Part shown: in pieces, positions 32,682 to 40,776 of the stretch
Layout of the letters: every line of letters starts with the position of its first letter
Position numbering within the stretch: position 1 is the stretch's first letter
Source: Brevibacterium iodinum ATCC 49514
Lineage (GTDB): Bacteria; Actinomycetota; Actinomycetes; Actinomycetales; Brevibacteriaceae
Assembly: GCF_900169265.1 (NCBI RefSeq)
Contig: NZ_FXYX01000027.1
Span: forward strand, 1 to 41,143
DNA: 41,143 nt
Reading direction: 5' to 3'
Program-made: the position numbers and the translations under genes
The notes under the pieces: model-generated
Told to the model about the DNA's origin: nothing
The model's database searches: none
The model's input: only the letters and a program-made list of their open reading frames with translations

Positions 32682-34220
32682 TCAGCCTTCCGGCACCGCT
32701 TCGCCGGCCTTGAGCCGCGCCACGCGCTGATCCCAGAAGTCGGCGTTGCGCACACCGATCTTCTCGGGCTCGAACACCGGGTCCAGGCCGTGCTTGGTCT
32801 GGCGTTCGAAGTCACGCAGGAGCTTGAACGCCGGCTGCTGCAGGATGAGGATGCCGATGATGTTCAGCCAGGCCATGAGGCCCACGCCGATATCGCCGAG
32901 CGCCCAGGCGTTGCCTGCTGTCGACATCGCACCCACGGCGACGGCGATGAGGATGAGCAGCTGCAGCACGCGCTTGCCGACGGCGAGCACCAGGGTGTTC
33001 TTAACCTTGCCCAGCAGGTACACGAGGTTCGTCTCGGCCATGTAGTAGTACGCGACGATCGTGGTCAGGGCGAAGAGGAAGATCGAGATCGCGATGAAGC
33101 TGGCGCCGAAGCCGTGGATCATCGAGTCGAGTCCCGCCTGCGGCCACTTCTCGCCCGGAGTCGCAGCGATCTCCTCGGCCATCTGACCGCGACCGGTGCC
33201 GATGATCGTCGTCTCGTCTGCGTCGAAGACCTTGTACATACCGGTCGAGAGGATCATGAAGGCGGTCGCGGAGCACACGAACAGGGTGTCGATGTAGACC
33301 GAGCCGGCCTGCACGAGTCCCTGCTTCGAGGGGTGCGAGACCTCGGCGGCCGATGCGGCGTGCGGTCCGGTGCCCTGTCCAGCCTCGTTCGAGTAGATGC
33401 CGCGCTGGACGCCCCACTGCACGGCCATGCCGATTATCCCGCCGAAGGCCGCTTCCGGTCCTGCGTCGATGCCGAAGGCCGAGGTGAACATCAGCTCGAA
33501 GACCGGAACGATCTGGTCGGCGTTGATGATGGTCACGGCGATGGCCGCGATGATGTAGATGACGGCCATGAACGGCACTGCCAGCGAAGCGAAGTGAGCG
33601 ATGCGCTTGATTCCGCCGACGACGATGAAGCCCATGATGATGACGAGCGCGATTGCGGTGCCCCAGGTGGGAACGCTCCAGGCGTTCTCGACGGCGCCGG
33701 AGATCGCATTGGACTGGATGCCCGGCAGCATGAAGGACATGGCGATGACGGTCACGGCCGCGAAGACCATGCCGTAGACCTTGAACAGGCCGCGGGCCTT
33801 GGTGTGGCGGTAGGCCTTCTCGAGGTAGAAGGCCGGGCCGCCGCGGTACTCACCGGTGCGGGGATCCTGTTCCTTGAAGATCTGTCCCAGGGTGGATTCG
33901 ACGTAGGACGTCGAGGCGCCGAGGAGGGCCGAGATCCACATCCAGACGACGGCGCCGGGGCCGCCGAAGCCGATGGCGGTGGCGACACCGGCGATATTGC
34001 CGACGCCGACGCGTCCGGCCAGAGAGATCGCCAGCGCCTGGAAGGACGAGACGCCCTCATTGGAGCTCTTGCCCTTGAACATCTGCCTGAAGATGGCGGG
34101 GATCTGACGGATCTGAACCGCGCGGGAGCGGATCGTGAAATAGACACCTGCGCCGAGGCACAGGTAGACGAGGGCGGATGACCACACAACCCCGTTGAGC
34201 CAGTCGATGAAAGCGGACAC
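32682..34220 (-). CDS. Amino acid carrier / Na+ symporter, AGCS family
   Basis: The 512-residue protein has about 11 membrane segments and the AGCS hallmark runs: ALAISLAGRVGVGNIAGVAT (Na+ and substrate site), FGGPGAVVWMWISALLGAST, DPRTGEYRGGPAFYLEKA, QWGVQRGIYSNEAGQGTGPH and the STAGNAWALGDIGVG region near the end. Characterised members import alanine or glycine with Na+. The GTG at 34220 has TGGAGAA just upstream and starts six residues before the first hydrophobic region; another in-frame GTG at 34259 lacks a ribosome site. It is divergent from the peptide transporter operon, which could suggest shared control of amino-acid and peptide uptake. Confidence 0.9.
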   Translation of the reverse strand: MSAFIDWLNGVVWSSALVYLCLGAGVYFTIRSRAVQIRQIPAIFRQMFKGKSSNEGVSSFQALAISLAGRVGVGNIAGVATAIGFGGPGAVVWMWISALLGASTSYVESTLGQIFKEQDPRTGEYRGGPAFYLEKAYRHTKARGLFKVYGMVFAAVTVIAMSFMLPGIQSNAISGAVENAWSVPTWGTAIALVIIMGFIVVGGIKRIAHFASLAVPFMAVIYIIAAIAVTIINADQIVPVFELMFTSAFGIDAGPEAAFGGIIGMAVQWGVQRGIYSNEAGQGTGPHAASAAEVSHPSKQGLVQAGSVYIDTLFVCSATAFMILSTGMYKVFDADETTIIGTGRGQMAEEIAATPGEKWPQAGLDSMIHGFGASFIAISIFLFALTTIVAYYYMAETNLVYLLGKVKNTLVLAVGKRVLQLLILIAVAVGAMSTAGNAWALGDIGVGLMAWLNIIGILILQQPAFKLLRDFERQTKHGLDPVFEPEKIGVRNADFWDQRVARLKAGEAVPEG

Positions 34221-34370
34221 GCTTCTCCATTCGTTCTTCCGCGCCGGGATCGCCGACACGGTGTTGCTTATCTAGCATCTGTGCCAGAGCATCGGCCAGC
34301 GGGGGAGCGGCCAGATTCACGAGAGTTTCCCTAGCGTTCTCTGTGATGCACCTCATAAGTCAAGCCGATT

Positions 34371-34382
34371 GTCACCGGTGAC
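34371..34382. promoter_or_regulatory. 12-bp perfect palindrome in the divergent intergenic region
   Basis: GTCACCGGTGAC lies between the symporter gene (-) and the peptide transporter operon (+), in a 475-base gap with no gene. It could be a dimeric repressor site for either side. Confidence 0.35.
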
Positions 34383-34563
34383 GCAAATCGCATTCGCCGA
34401 GGCGGCTCCCCGTGGCGCTGCCGTCGACGCGGTCGTGTGATTTCACGGGGCCGGGGGGCGTTTCGCGGCAGGCGCAGGCGCAATGCGGGGCGACGCCGGA
34501 AGGGGTCTCGGCCAATGCGGAAAGGGAATTTCCGTTGTGTCGGTTGAGTCGTCTCGGCGAATT

Positions 34564-34582
34564 GTTGCGAAGTCGTTGCGAA
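34564..34582 (+). promoter_or_regulatory. Direct repeat with 11-bp period upstream of the peptide-transporter promoter
   Basis: GTTGCGAA occurs at 34564-34571 and 34575-34582, one helical turn apart, ending 23 bases before the proposed -35 box. The placement fits an activator or regulator site. The protein is unknown. Confidence 0.4.
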
Positions 34583-34605
34583 CTGGATCACTTCATGTGC
34601 GTCAG

Positions 34606-34634
34606 TTTACTATTTGGGACGGGAACCGTAAGAT
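34606..34634 (+). promoter_or_regulatory. Promoter of the peptide ABC transporter operon
   Basis: TTTACT (34606-34611), a 17-base spacer and TAAGAT (34629-34634) form a housekeeping-type promoter. Transcription would start near 34641, about 55 bases before the ATG at 34696. Confidence 0.6.
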
Positions 34635-34695
34635 GTGGTGAGGATCTCTTCGAGCAAAGAAGACACGAAGAGCACTTGTGAAAGACAGGAACACC

Positions 34696-36330
34696 ATGAA
34701 ACGACGAACCGGTGCAAAGGCTGTGGCCATCGCCGCGGCCGGAGCTCTGCTCCTCTCTGCCTGCTCGACCTCGACGACCGGAGGCGGCGGCGGGGACGAC
34801 AAAGGCGGAATGCTCACGGTCGGGACCACGGACAAGGTCGTGGCTCTCGACCCAGCTGCTGCGTACGACAATGGAAGCTCGCTCGTCGAACAGCAGATCT
34901 ACCCGTACATCCTCGCCTACAAGCCGGGCACGGCCGAGCTCAACCCCTCGATCGCGGAATCGGCCGACTTCACCGAGCCGACGAAGTACGAGGTCAAGCT
35001 CAAGGACGGCCTCAAGTACGCCAACGGCAACGAGCTGAGCTCCTCGGACGTGAAGTTCTCCTTCGACCGTCAGCTGAAGATCCAGGACCCCAACGGGCCG
35101 TCCTCGCTGCTGGGCGGCCTGAAGTCCGTGGAGACCCCGGATGAGAAGACCGTCGTCTTCAACCTCAAGCGCAAGAACGACCAGACGTGGCCGGGAGTCC
35201 TGGCCAGTGCCGCCGGACCGATCGTCGATGAAGACGTGTTCTCGGCCGACAAGGTCACGAAGGACCAGGAGATCGTCGACGGCAAGGCCTTCGCGGGCCC
35301 GTACACGATCGACGGCTTCAAGTTCAACGAGCTGATCACCTACAAGGCCAACCCGGACTACAAGGGCTTCGTCGATCCGGCGAAGACCGAGACCGTGCAG
35401 ATGAAGTACTACTCGGACGCGAACAACATGAAGCTCGACGTCCAGGAGAACACCATCGACGTGGCATGGCGTTCGCTCTCGGCCACCGACGTCGAGGACC
35501 TCGGCAAGAACGAGGACCTCAAGCTCCACAAGGGGCCCGGCGGCGAGATCCGCTACATCGTGTTCAACTACGACACGATGCCCTTCGGTGCGAAGACCGA
35601 CGACGCCGACGAGAAGAAGGCGCTCGCTGTTCGCCAGGCCATGGCCGACTCCGTGGACCGTCAGGCGATCGCCAGCCAGGTCTACAAGGACACCTTCACA
35701 CCGCTGTATTCGCACGTGCCCGACGGGCTTCCCGGCTCCGACGAACCGCTGAAGTCCGAATACGGCGACGGCAAGGGCGGCGCCGATGTCGCGAAGGCGA
35801 AGAAGGCGCTCAAGGACGCCGGAGTCAAGACCCCGGTGGAGCTGAAGCTCCAGTACAACCCTGACCACTACGGTCCCTCCTCGGGTGATGAATACGCCCT
35901 GGTCAAGGACCAGCTGGACAAGACCGGGCTGTTCAAGGTCAAGCTGCAGTCGACCGAGTGGGTGCAGTACTCGAAGGACCGCACTGACGACGTCTACCCG
36001 ATGTACCAGCTGGGCTGGTTCCCGGACTACTCGGACGCCGACAACTACCTCATGCCGTTCTTCTACGACACGGATGAGACTCCGTCGTTCCTCGCCAACC
36101 ACTACCGTGACGAGGCGATGAACAAGGAGCTCAACGCTCAGTCCTCGATCGCTGATAAGGGCAAGCGCGAAGATGCCCTGAAGAAGATCCAGGGCGAGCT
36201 GGCCGACGAACTGCCGACCCTGCCGCTGCTGCAGGGCAACCAGATCGCCGTGTCAGGCAAGGACGTCAAGGGCGTCGACGACACCCTTGACCCCGCGTTC
36301 CAGTTCCGTCTGGCACTGCTGAGCAAGTGA
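34696..36330 (+). CDS. Peptide ABC transporter substrate-binding lipoprotein (family 5)
   Basis: The 544-residue protein has a lipoprotein signal: KRRTGAK basic start, AVAIAAAGALLLSAC with Cys at about 24 as the lipid anchor, and a Gly-rich linker. The mature part is an SBP_bac_5 (OppA/DppA) fold with LDPAAAYDNGSSLVEQQIYP, the YEVKLKDGLKYANGNELSSS segment and DTMPFGAKTDDADEKKALAV preceding the domain-crossing region. It would capture oligopeptides, or possibly nickel or opines, outside the membrane. ATG at 34696 follows AGGA; a GTG six codons earlier lacks a site. A hairpin follows its stop, before the permease genes. Confidence 0.92.
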   Translation: MKRRTGAKAVAIAAAGALLLSACSTSTTGGGGGDDKGGMLTVGTTDKVVALDPAAAYDNGSSLVEQQIYPYILAYKPGTAELNPSIAESADFTEPTKYEVKLKDGLKYANGNELSSSDVKFSFDRQLKIQDPNGPSSLLGGLKSVETPDEKTVVFNLKRKNDQTWPGVLASAAGPIVDEDVFSADKVTKDQEIVDGKAFAGPYTIDGFKFNELITYKANPDYKGFVDPAKTETVQMKYYSDANNMKLDVQENTIDVAWRSLSATDVEDLGKNEDLKLHKGPGGEIRYIVFNYDTMPFGAKTDDADEKKALAVRQAMADSVDRQAIASQVYKDTFTPLYSHVPDGLPGSDEPLKSEYGDGKGGADVAKAKKALKDAGVKTPVELKLQYNPDHYGPSSGDEYALVKDQLDKTGLFKVKLQSTEWVQYSKDRTDDVYPMYQLGWFPDYSDADNYLMPFFYDTDETPSFLANHYRDEAMNKELNAQSSIADKGKREDALKKIQGELADELPTLPLLQGNQIAVSGKDVKGVDDTLDPAFQFRLALLSK

Positions 36331-36337
36331 TCACCCA

Positions 36338-36379
36338 CACGAGGTGCAGGTGAGCCGATCAGGCCGCCTGCACCTCGTG
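36338..36379 (+). terminator. Hairpin between binding-protein and permease genes
   Basis: CACGAGGTGCAGG (36338-36350) pairs perfectly with CCTGCACCTCGTG (36367-36379) around a 16-base loop, eight bases after the binding-protein stop. No T-run follows. Such intra-operon hairpins often limit read-through or protect the upstream mRNA, giving more binding protein than membrane subunits. Confidence 0.6.
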
Positions 36380-36471
36380 GCGCGTCCGCGGTCAGCTCCG
36401 TACACCTGCAGTGACCCTCGCCGAGGTGTCCCTTGCCGCGTGCGCATCGAAACACATCCCATAAGGAACGC

Positions 36472-37563
36472 ATGTCTGCTGCCATCAGCGAACCAGGGGC
36501 TGAGGCCGCCGAGACCTCGGTCGCGGTCAAGAAGCCCTCGGGAGGCGGTCTGGGACGCTATGTCCTCATCCGCTTCCTGCTCATCATTCCCACCATCTTC
36601 ATTCTCACCACTCTGGTGTTCTTCCTCATGCGCATCACTGGTGACCCGATCACCGCAGCGCTGGGCGGACGCCTGACGAAGGCCCAGCTGGCCGAACGCG
36701 TCCATGCCGCCGGCTACGACCGCCCCATCCTCGTCCAGTACTTCGAATACTTGGGCAATCTGCTCAAGGGCGACTTCGGCACCGCGGTCTCAGACGGGCA
36801 GCCGGTCTCGTCGATCCTGCTCAACTACGGAGCGGCGACCGTCGAACTCGTCTTCTACGCGCTCATCGTCGCGTTCATCATCGGCATCCCGTTGGGAATG
36901 CTTGCCGCCTACCATCGTGACAAGGCCCCGGACGCCGCGCTGCGGGTGCTCGCGATCCTCGGCTATGCGACCCCGGTGTTCTTCGCAGGCATGATCCTCA
37001 AGCTCGTCTTCGGCGTCTTCCTGCCGATCCTGCCCGTCGCCGGACGCGGCACCACAGAGACCGAATACATCATGTCCGGTGTCGTCGGCCCGACGAGGTT
37101 CTACCTCATCGACGCCCTGCGCATCGGCAACTTCTCGGTCCTCGGCGATGTGCTCGCCCATGCGGTGCTGCCGGCGATCGCGCTCGGCGTGCTCACTGCG
37201 GGAGTCTTCCTCCGGCTCGTGCGCACGAACCTCATCGGCACGCTCGAGCAGCAGTACGTCGACTCCGGTCGATCCCGCGGAATCTCCGAATACCGACTGG
37301 TCACCAAGCATGCGTACCGTCCAGCGCTGATCCCGATCATCACGGTCATGGGTATGCAGATCGCGCTCATGCTCGCCGGCGCCGTGCTCACCGAGACGAC
37401 GTTCGAGTGGAAGGGGCTCGGCTTCAAACTCGCCGAGTACCTGACCGCCCGTGACTTCGTGGCAGTGCAGGGAATCGTCGTGTTCCTCGCCGTCATCGTC
37501 GCGGTCACGAACTTCCTCGTCGACGTCATCGCCGCGTTCATCGACCCGAGAGTGAGGTACTGA
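36472..37563 (+). CDS. Peptide ABC transporter permease (DppB-type)
   Basis: The 363-residue membrane protein has a first helix YVLIRFLLIIPTIFILTTLVFF, a periplasmic region (about 60-120) containing GRLTKAQLAERVHAAGYDRP, and a cluster of five further helices. The family's coupling region for the ATPase appears as EQQYVDSGRSRGISEYRLVT. It forms the channel together with the DppC-type subunit. ATG at 36472 follows AAGGAACGC; an earlier ATG is not supported by a ribosome site. Its stop overlaps the next ATG (TGATG). Confidence 0.92.
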   Translation: MSAAISEPGAEAAETSVAVKKPSGGGLGRYVLIRFLLIIPTIFILTTLVFFLMRITGDPITAALGGRLTKAQLAERVHAAGYDRPILVQYFEYLGNLLKGDFGTAVSDGQPVSSILLNYGAATVELVFYALIVAFIIGIPLGMLAAYHRDKAPDAALRVLAILGYATPVFFAGMILKLVFGVFLPILPVAGRGTTETEYIMSGVVGPTRFYLIDALRIGNFSVLGDVLAHAVLPAIALGVLTAGVFLRLVRTNLIGTLEQQYVDSGRSRGISEYRLVTKHAYRPALIPIITVMGMQIALMLAGAVLTETTFEWKGLGFKLAEYLTARDFVAVQGIVVFLAVIVAVTNFLVDVIAAFIDPRVRY

Positions 37564-38624
37564 TGTCCACTCCAGACAACCCGCAGAACCAGGGCCCGGC
37601 TGAAGAGGCCCAGACCTTCGCCGAGGAGGCTCCCGGCTCCGGAGTACCGGCAGTGGCGTTCGACGACCGTGCCAAGAAGTCCTGGTTCTCCCGCCTGCCG
37701 ATCATCTCGCATCTGCGCCAGTCCGTGGGGCTGCAGCGCGGAATGCTCATCACCGGCCTCGTGCTGTGCGGAATCGTGCTCATCTGCGCGATCTTCGCAC
37801 CGCTCATCGCCCCGTACGGCTTCAACCAGCTGGGCACCTCCGAGGGCAACTTCGGGTCGAAGCTGCCACCTGGCGGCACCCACATCTGGGGCACGACCGT
37901 CGGCGGCTACGATGTCTTCTCCCGTGTCGTCTGGGGCGCCCAGACCGCAGTCGCCGTCATCGTCGTGGCCGTGGTCATGTCGATCTTCGCCGGTGTCATC
38001 CTCGGACTCGTCTCCGGCTACATCGGCGGATGGCTCGACCGCATCCTCGTCGTCATCGCCGATGCCGTCTACGCCTTCCCGACCCTGCTGCTGGCGCTGG
38101 TCATGTCGATTGCGATCTCCGGCGGTCAGTCGAGCGCGTGGGGCGGCATCGCCGCGGCCGCATTCTCGATCACGGTCGTCTTCATTCCGCAGTACTTCCG
38201 CGTCGTCCGTGCCGAGACGCTGCGGCTGAAGGCCGAACCGTTCGTCGAATCGGCGATCGTCCTCGGCGCCTCGAAGACGCGGATCATCTCCAAGCACATC
38301 TTCCGCAATGCCACGCGGACCCTGCCGCTGATCTTCACGCTCAACTCCTCCGAGGCGATCCTGACCTTGGCCGGACTCGGGTTCCTGGGCTTCGGCATCG
38401 AACCCACCTCGGCGTCGGAATGGGGATACGACCTCAACAAGGCGCTGCCGGACGTCACCTCCGGCGTGTGGTGGACGGCGGTGTTCCCGGGCGTGGCCAT
38501 CGTGCTCACGGTCTTGGGAATCACCCTGGTCGGTGAGTCGATGAACGACCTCAACGACCCGCGTCTGCGCGTGCGACGCAAAGCCAAGGTCAAGAACGTC
38601 AAGCCCGCGGAGGTCACGGCATGA
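37563..38624 (+). CDS. Peptide ABC transporter permease (DppC-type)
   Basis: The 353-residue protein has an N-terminal cytosolic extension of about 60 residues, a first helix GMLITGLVLCGIVLICAIFAPLIAPYG and the typical GGTHIWGTTVGGYDVFSRVVWGAQ entry loop ('GTDxxGRDxxSR' equivalent). Further helices follow and the EAA-type coupling loop appears as VESAIVLGASKTRIISKHIF. It pairs with the DppB-type subunit. Start and stop overlap both neighbours by one to four bases, so translation is coupled. Confidence 0.92.
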   Translation: MSTPDNPQNQGPAEEAQTFAEEAPGSGVPAVAFDDRAKKSWFSRLPIISHLRQSVGLQRGMLITGLVLCGIVLICAIFAPLIAPYGFNQLGTSEGNFGSKLPPGGTHIWGTTVGGYDVFSRVVWGAQTAVAVIVVAVVMSIFAGVILGLVSGYIGGWLDRILVVIADAVYAFPTLLLALVMSIAISGGQSSAWGGIAAAAFSITVVFIPQYFRVVRAETLRLKAEPFVESAIVLGASKTRIISKHIFRNATRTLPLIFTLNSSEAILTLAGLGFLGFGIEPTSASEWGYDLNKALPDVTSGVWWTAVFPGVAIVLTVLGITLVGESMNDLNDPRLRVRRKAKVKNVKPAEVTA

Positions 38625-40447
38625 GCAAGCAGAAACTCGAGCGGACCGCCTCGGCGACGGGCAGCATCCTCGATGTCGACAGTCTCGACGTCACCTTCTC
38701 CACCGACGGCGGGGACGTCCACGCCGTCAAGGACGTGTCGCTGAGCGTCTCGCCCGGTGAGGTGCTGGCGATCGTGGGCGAGTCAGGGTCCGGCAAGACC
38801 GTGACAGCCCGATCCATCCTCGGTCTGCTGCCCGAGACGGCGCAGCGAACCGGGGCCATCGTCATCTCCGGGCAGAACGTACTCAACGTCTCCGCCGATG
38901 AGCTGCGAGCCATGCGCGGCCGGGATGTGGCGATGGTCTTCCAGGAGCCGTCGACGGCACTCAACCCCGTCTTCACGGTCGGGTGGCAGATCGCCGAAGG
39001 TCTGCGCGCGCACGATAGGAAGGCGAGCAAGGCCGACCTCAAGGCGCGCGTCGTCAAGGCCATGCGGCAGGTCGGGATCCTCGATGCCGAAAGCCGTTTC
39101 GACTACTACCCGCACCAGTTCTCGGGCGGGCAGAAGCAGCGCATCGTCATCGCCATGGCCCTGGCTCTCGGGGCGAGGCTCATCGTCGCCGACGAGCCGA
39201 CCACCGCCCTCGACGTCACCGTGCAGGCCGAGATCCTCGACCTGCTGCGCGAACTGCGCGACGATACAGGCACGGCCATCGTGCTCATCACCCACAACAT
39301 GGGCGTCGTCGCCGACCTCGCCGATCGAGTGGCCGTGATGCTGCGCGGCGACCTCGTCGAGGTCTCGTCCGTCGAGCAGCTCTTCAATGATCCGCAGGAA
39401 CAGTACACACGCGAACTGCTCGCCGCTGTGCCGCGGATCGGGTCGACCGTGGCCGGCAGCCGCAAGGCGGCCGCCGCCGAGGCGGGAGCACAGACCGGTG
39501 CGGCCACGGGGGATCCGTCGACGACGGACCCCGAGGCGGCCGGCACTGACTCGCCACGCACCGACTCAGCGAGGGAGACCTCGGCGGGGACCGCCTCGGC
39601 GAAGAAAAGGGACGCGCGCGAATCGATCGTGACCGCGCGCGGGCTCGACATCGTCTACCCGGGAGGGTTCGGCAAGTCGGGTTTCCACGCCGTGAAGAAG
39701 GTCAGCTTCGACATCAAGGCCGGCGAGGTCTACGGACTCGTCGGTGAATCGGGATCGGGCAAGACCACGATCGGACGCGCGATCGCGGGCCTGACCAGGG
39801 CCAGCGGCGGCAGTCTCGAAGTGCTCGGGCACGAGATGGTCGGGTTCAAGGAGCGTGAGTTCTCGAAGATCCGGCGACGGATCGGATTCGTGTTCCAGGA
39901 CCCGGCGGCCTCATTCAACCCCCATCTGTCGATCGGGGAGTGCATCGCCGAACCGTTCGCGATCCACCGGCGGGAGATGAGTCCGTCCGACCGGTCGCAG
40001 CGAGTGCTCGAACTCCTCGACTCCGTGCAGCTGCCGAAGGCTTATGCGGCACGATATCCGCATGAGCTCTCCGGCGGCCAGCGGCAGAGGGCGTCGCTGG
40101 CGCGCGGTCTGGCGCTCGATCCGGAGCTGCTCATCGCCGATGAGCCGACCTCCGCGCTCGACGTGTCCGTGCAGGCGAAGGTGCTCGAGCTCTTCGTCGA
40201 GCTGCAGAACCGCTTCGACTTCGCGGCGCTGTTCATCAGCCACGACCTCGCCGTTGTCGACATGCTCTCCGACCGCATCGGGGTGCTCTTCCACGGCGAG
40301 CTGGTCGAAGAGGGCACGGGCGAGCAGGTGCTCGGGTCACCGGACAACGACTACACGAAGCGCCTCATCGCCTCCCTGCCGGTCCCGGACCCGGCCGAGC
40401 AGGCGGAACGCCGCGAGCTGGCAAGAACCCTCCGCACCACTCCCTAA
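38621..40447 (+). CDS. Fused peptide ABC transporter ATPase (DppD-DppF type)
   Basis: The 608-residue protein joins two complete ATPase domains. The first has Walker A GESGSGKT (53-60), signature FSGGQ (167-171), Walker B LIVADEPTTALD and H-loop THN. The second has GESGSGKT (375-382), LSGGQ (483-487), LLIADEPTSALD and SHD. An Ala/Thr/Asp-rich linker (about 272-335) lies between. One such protein replaces the separate DppD and DppF subunits and should serve both permeases. Its ATG overlaps the permease stop (ATGA). The last codons (Thr-Pro-stop) lie where the IS110-type element appears to begin, so the original C-terminus may have been slightly different. No terminator of its own is seen. Confidence 0.93.
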   Translation: MSKQKLERTASATGSILDVDSLDVTFSTDGGDVHAVKDVSLSVSPGEVLAIVGESGSGKTVTARSILGLLPETAQRTGAIVISGQNVLNVSADELRAMRGRDVAMVFQEPSTALNPVFTVGWQIAEGLRAHDRKASKADLKARVVKAMRQVGILDAESRFDYYPHQFSGGQKQRIVIAMALALGARLIVADEPTTALDVTVQAEILDLLRELRDDTGTAIVLITHNMGVVADLADRVAVMLRGDLVEVSSVEQLFNDPQEQYTRELLAAVPRIGSTVAGSRKAAAAEAGAQTGAATGDPSTTDPEAAGTDSPRTDSARETSAGTASAKKRDARESIVTARGLDIVYPGGFGKSGFHAVKKVSFDIKAGEVYGLVGESGSGKTTIGRAIAGLTRASGGSLEVLGHEMVGFKEREFSKIRRRIGFVFQDPAASFNPHLSIGECIAEPFAIHRREMSPSDRSQRVLELLDSVQLPKAYAARYPHELSGGQRQRASLARGLALDPELLIADEPTSALDVSVQAKVLELFVELQNRFDFAALFISHDLAVVDMLSDRIGVLFHGELVEEGTGEQVLGSPDNDYTKRLIASLPVPDPAEQAERRELARTLRTTP

Positions 40448-40450
40448 TTG

Positions 40451-40680
40451 CTACCTGACGGCTGTGAGTCTTGGTAGTGGCTGGTCTGGGACCGGCTGGC
40501 AGAGTAGGTGTTGGCCTCTCCATCCCGTGATCGTGACTCAACCTGGCGGTGACCCACCCCCTTTTGGTGGTGTCTTCGGGCCGATTTGTCCGATCACATG
40601 GGTGGTGCGGCCGGCACCGACTCGGCCCACCTCGGTAACTTGATCAGAAGGCTGTCTGCCCCTTTGCCGGGGGCATGACT
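40451..40680 (+). ncRNA. Candidate bridge RNA of the IS110-type element
   Basis: Between the element's left end and its transposase gene several stems can be drawn. CTACC (40451-40455) pairs with GGTAG (40473-40477). A long arm joins CCCGTGATCG (40524-40533) to CGATCAC plus GGG (40591-40602), enclosing a CCACC/GGTGG hairpin (40554-40570). GGTGC pairs with GCACC (40604-40618). GTC-TGCCCC pairs with GGGGCA-GAC (40654-40679). In IS110 elements the 5' non-coding region encodes a bridge RNA whose two internal loops pair with target and donor DNA. Stretch 40600-40610 is complementary to the left flank 40432-40442, as a target guide would be. Its exact ends and transcription are not shown. Confidence 0.5.
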
Positions 40681-40723
40681 CATCACAGTGTTGTTCCGAA
40701 GTGACCTCATCCCGGACCGGTAC

Positions 40724-40739
40724 CGGCCGCAAGCGGCCG
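40724..40739. other. GC-rich hairpin just before the IS110 transposase start
   Basis: CGGCC (40724-40728) and GGCCG (40735-40739) enclose GCAAGC, which can add one pair. It ends 37 bases before the ATG and could limit translation or end the preceding RNA. Confidence 0.4.
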
Positions 40740-40776
40740 CACAACCTATCGGTCAAACAGGGAGCTTCGAACCGCC

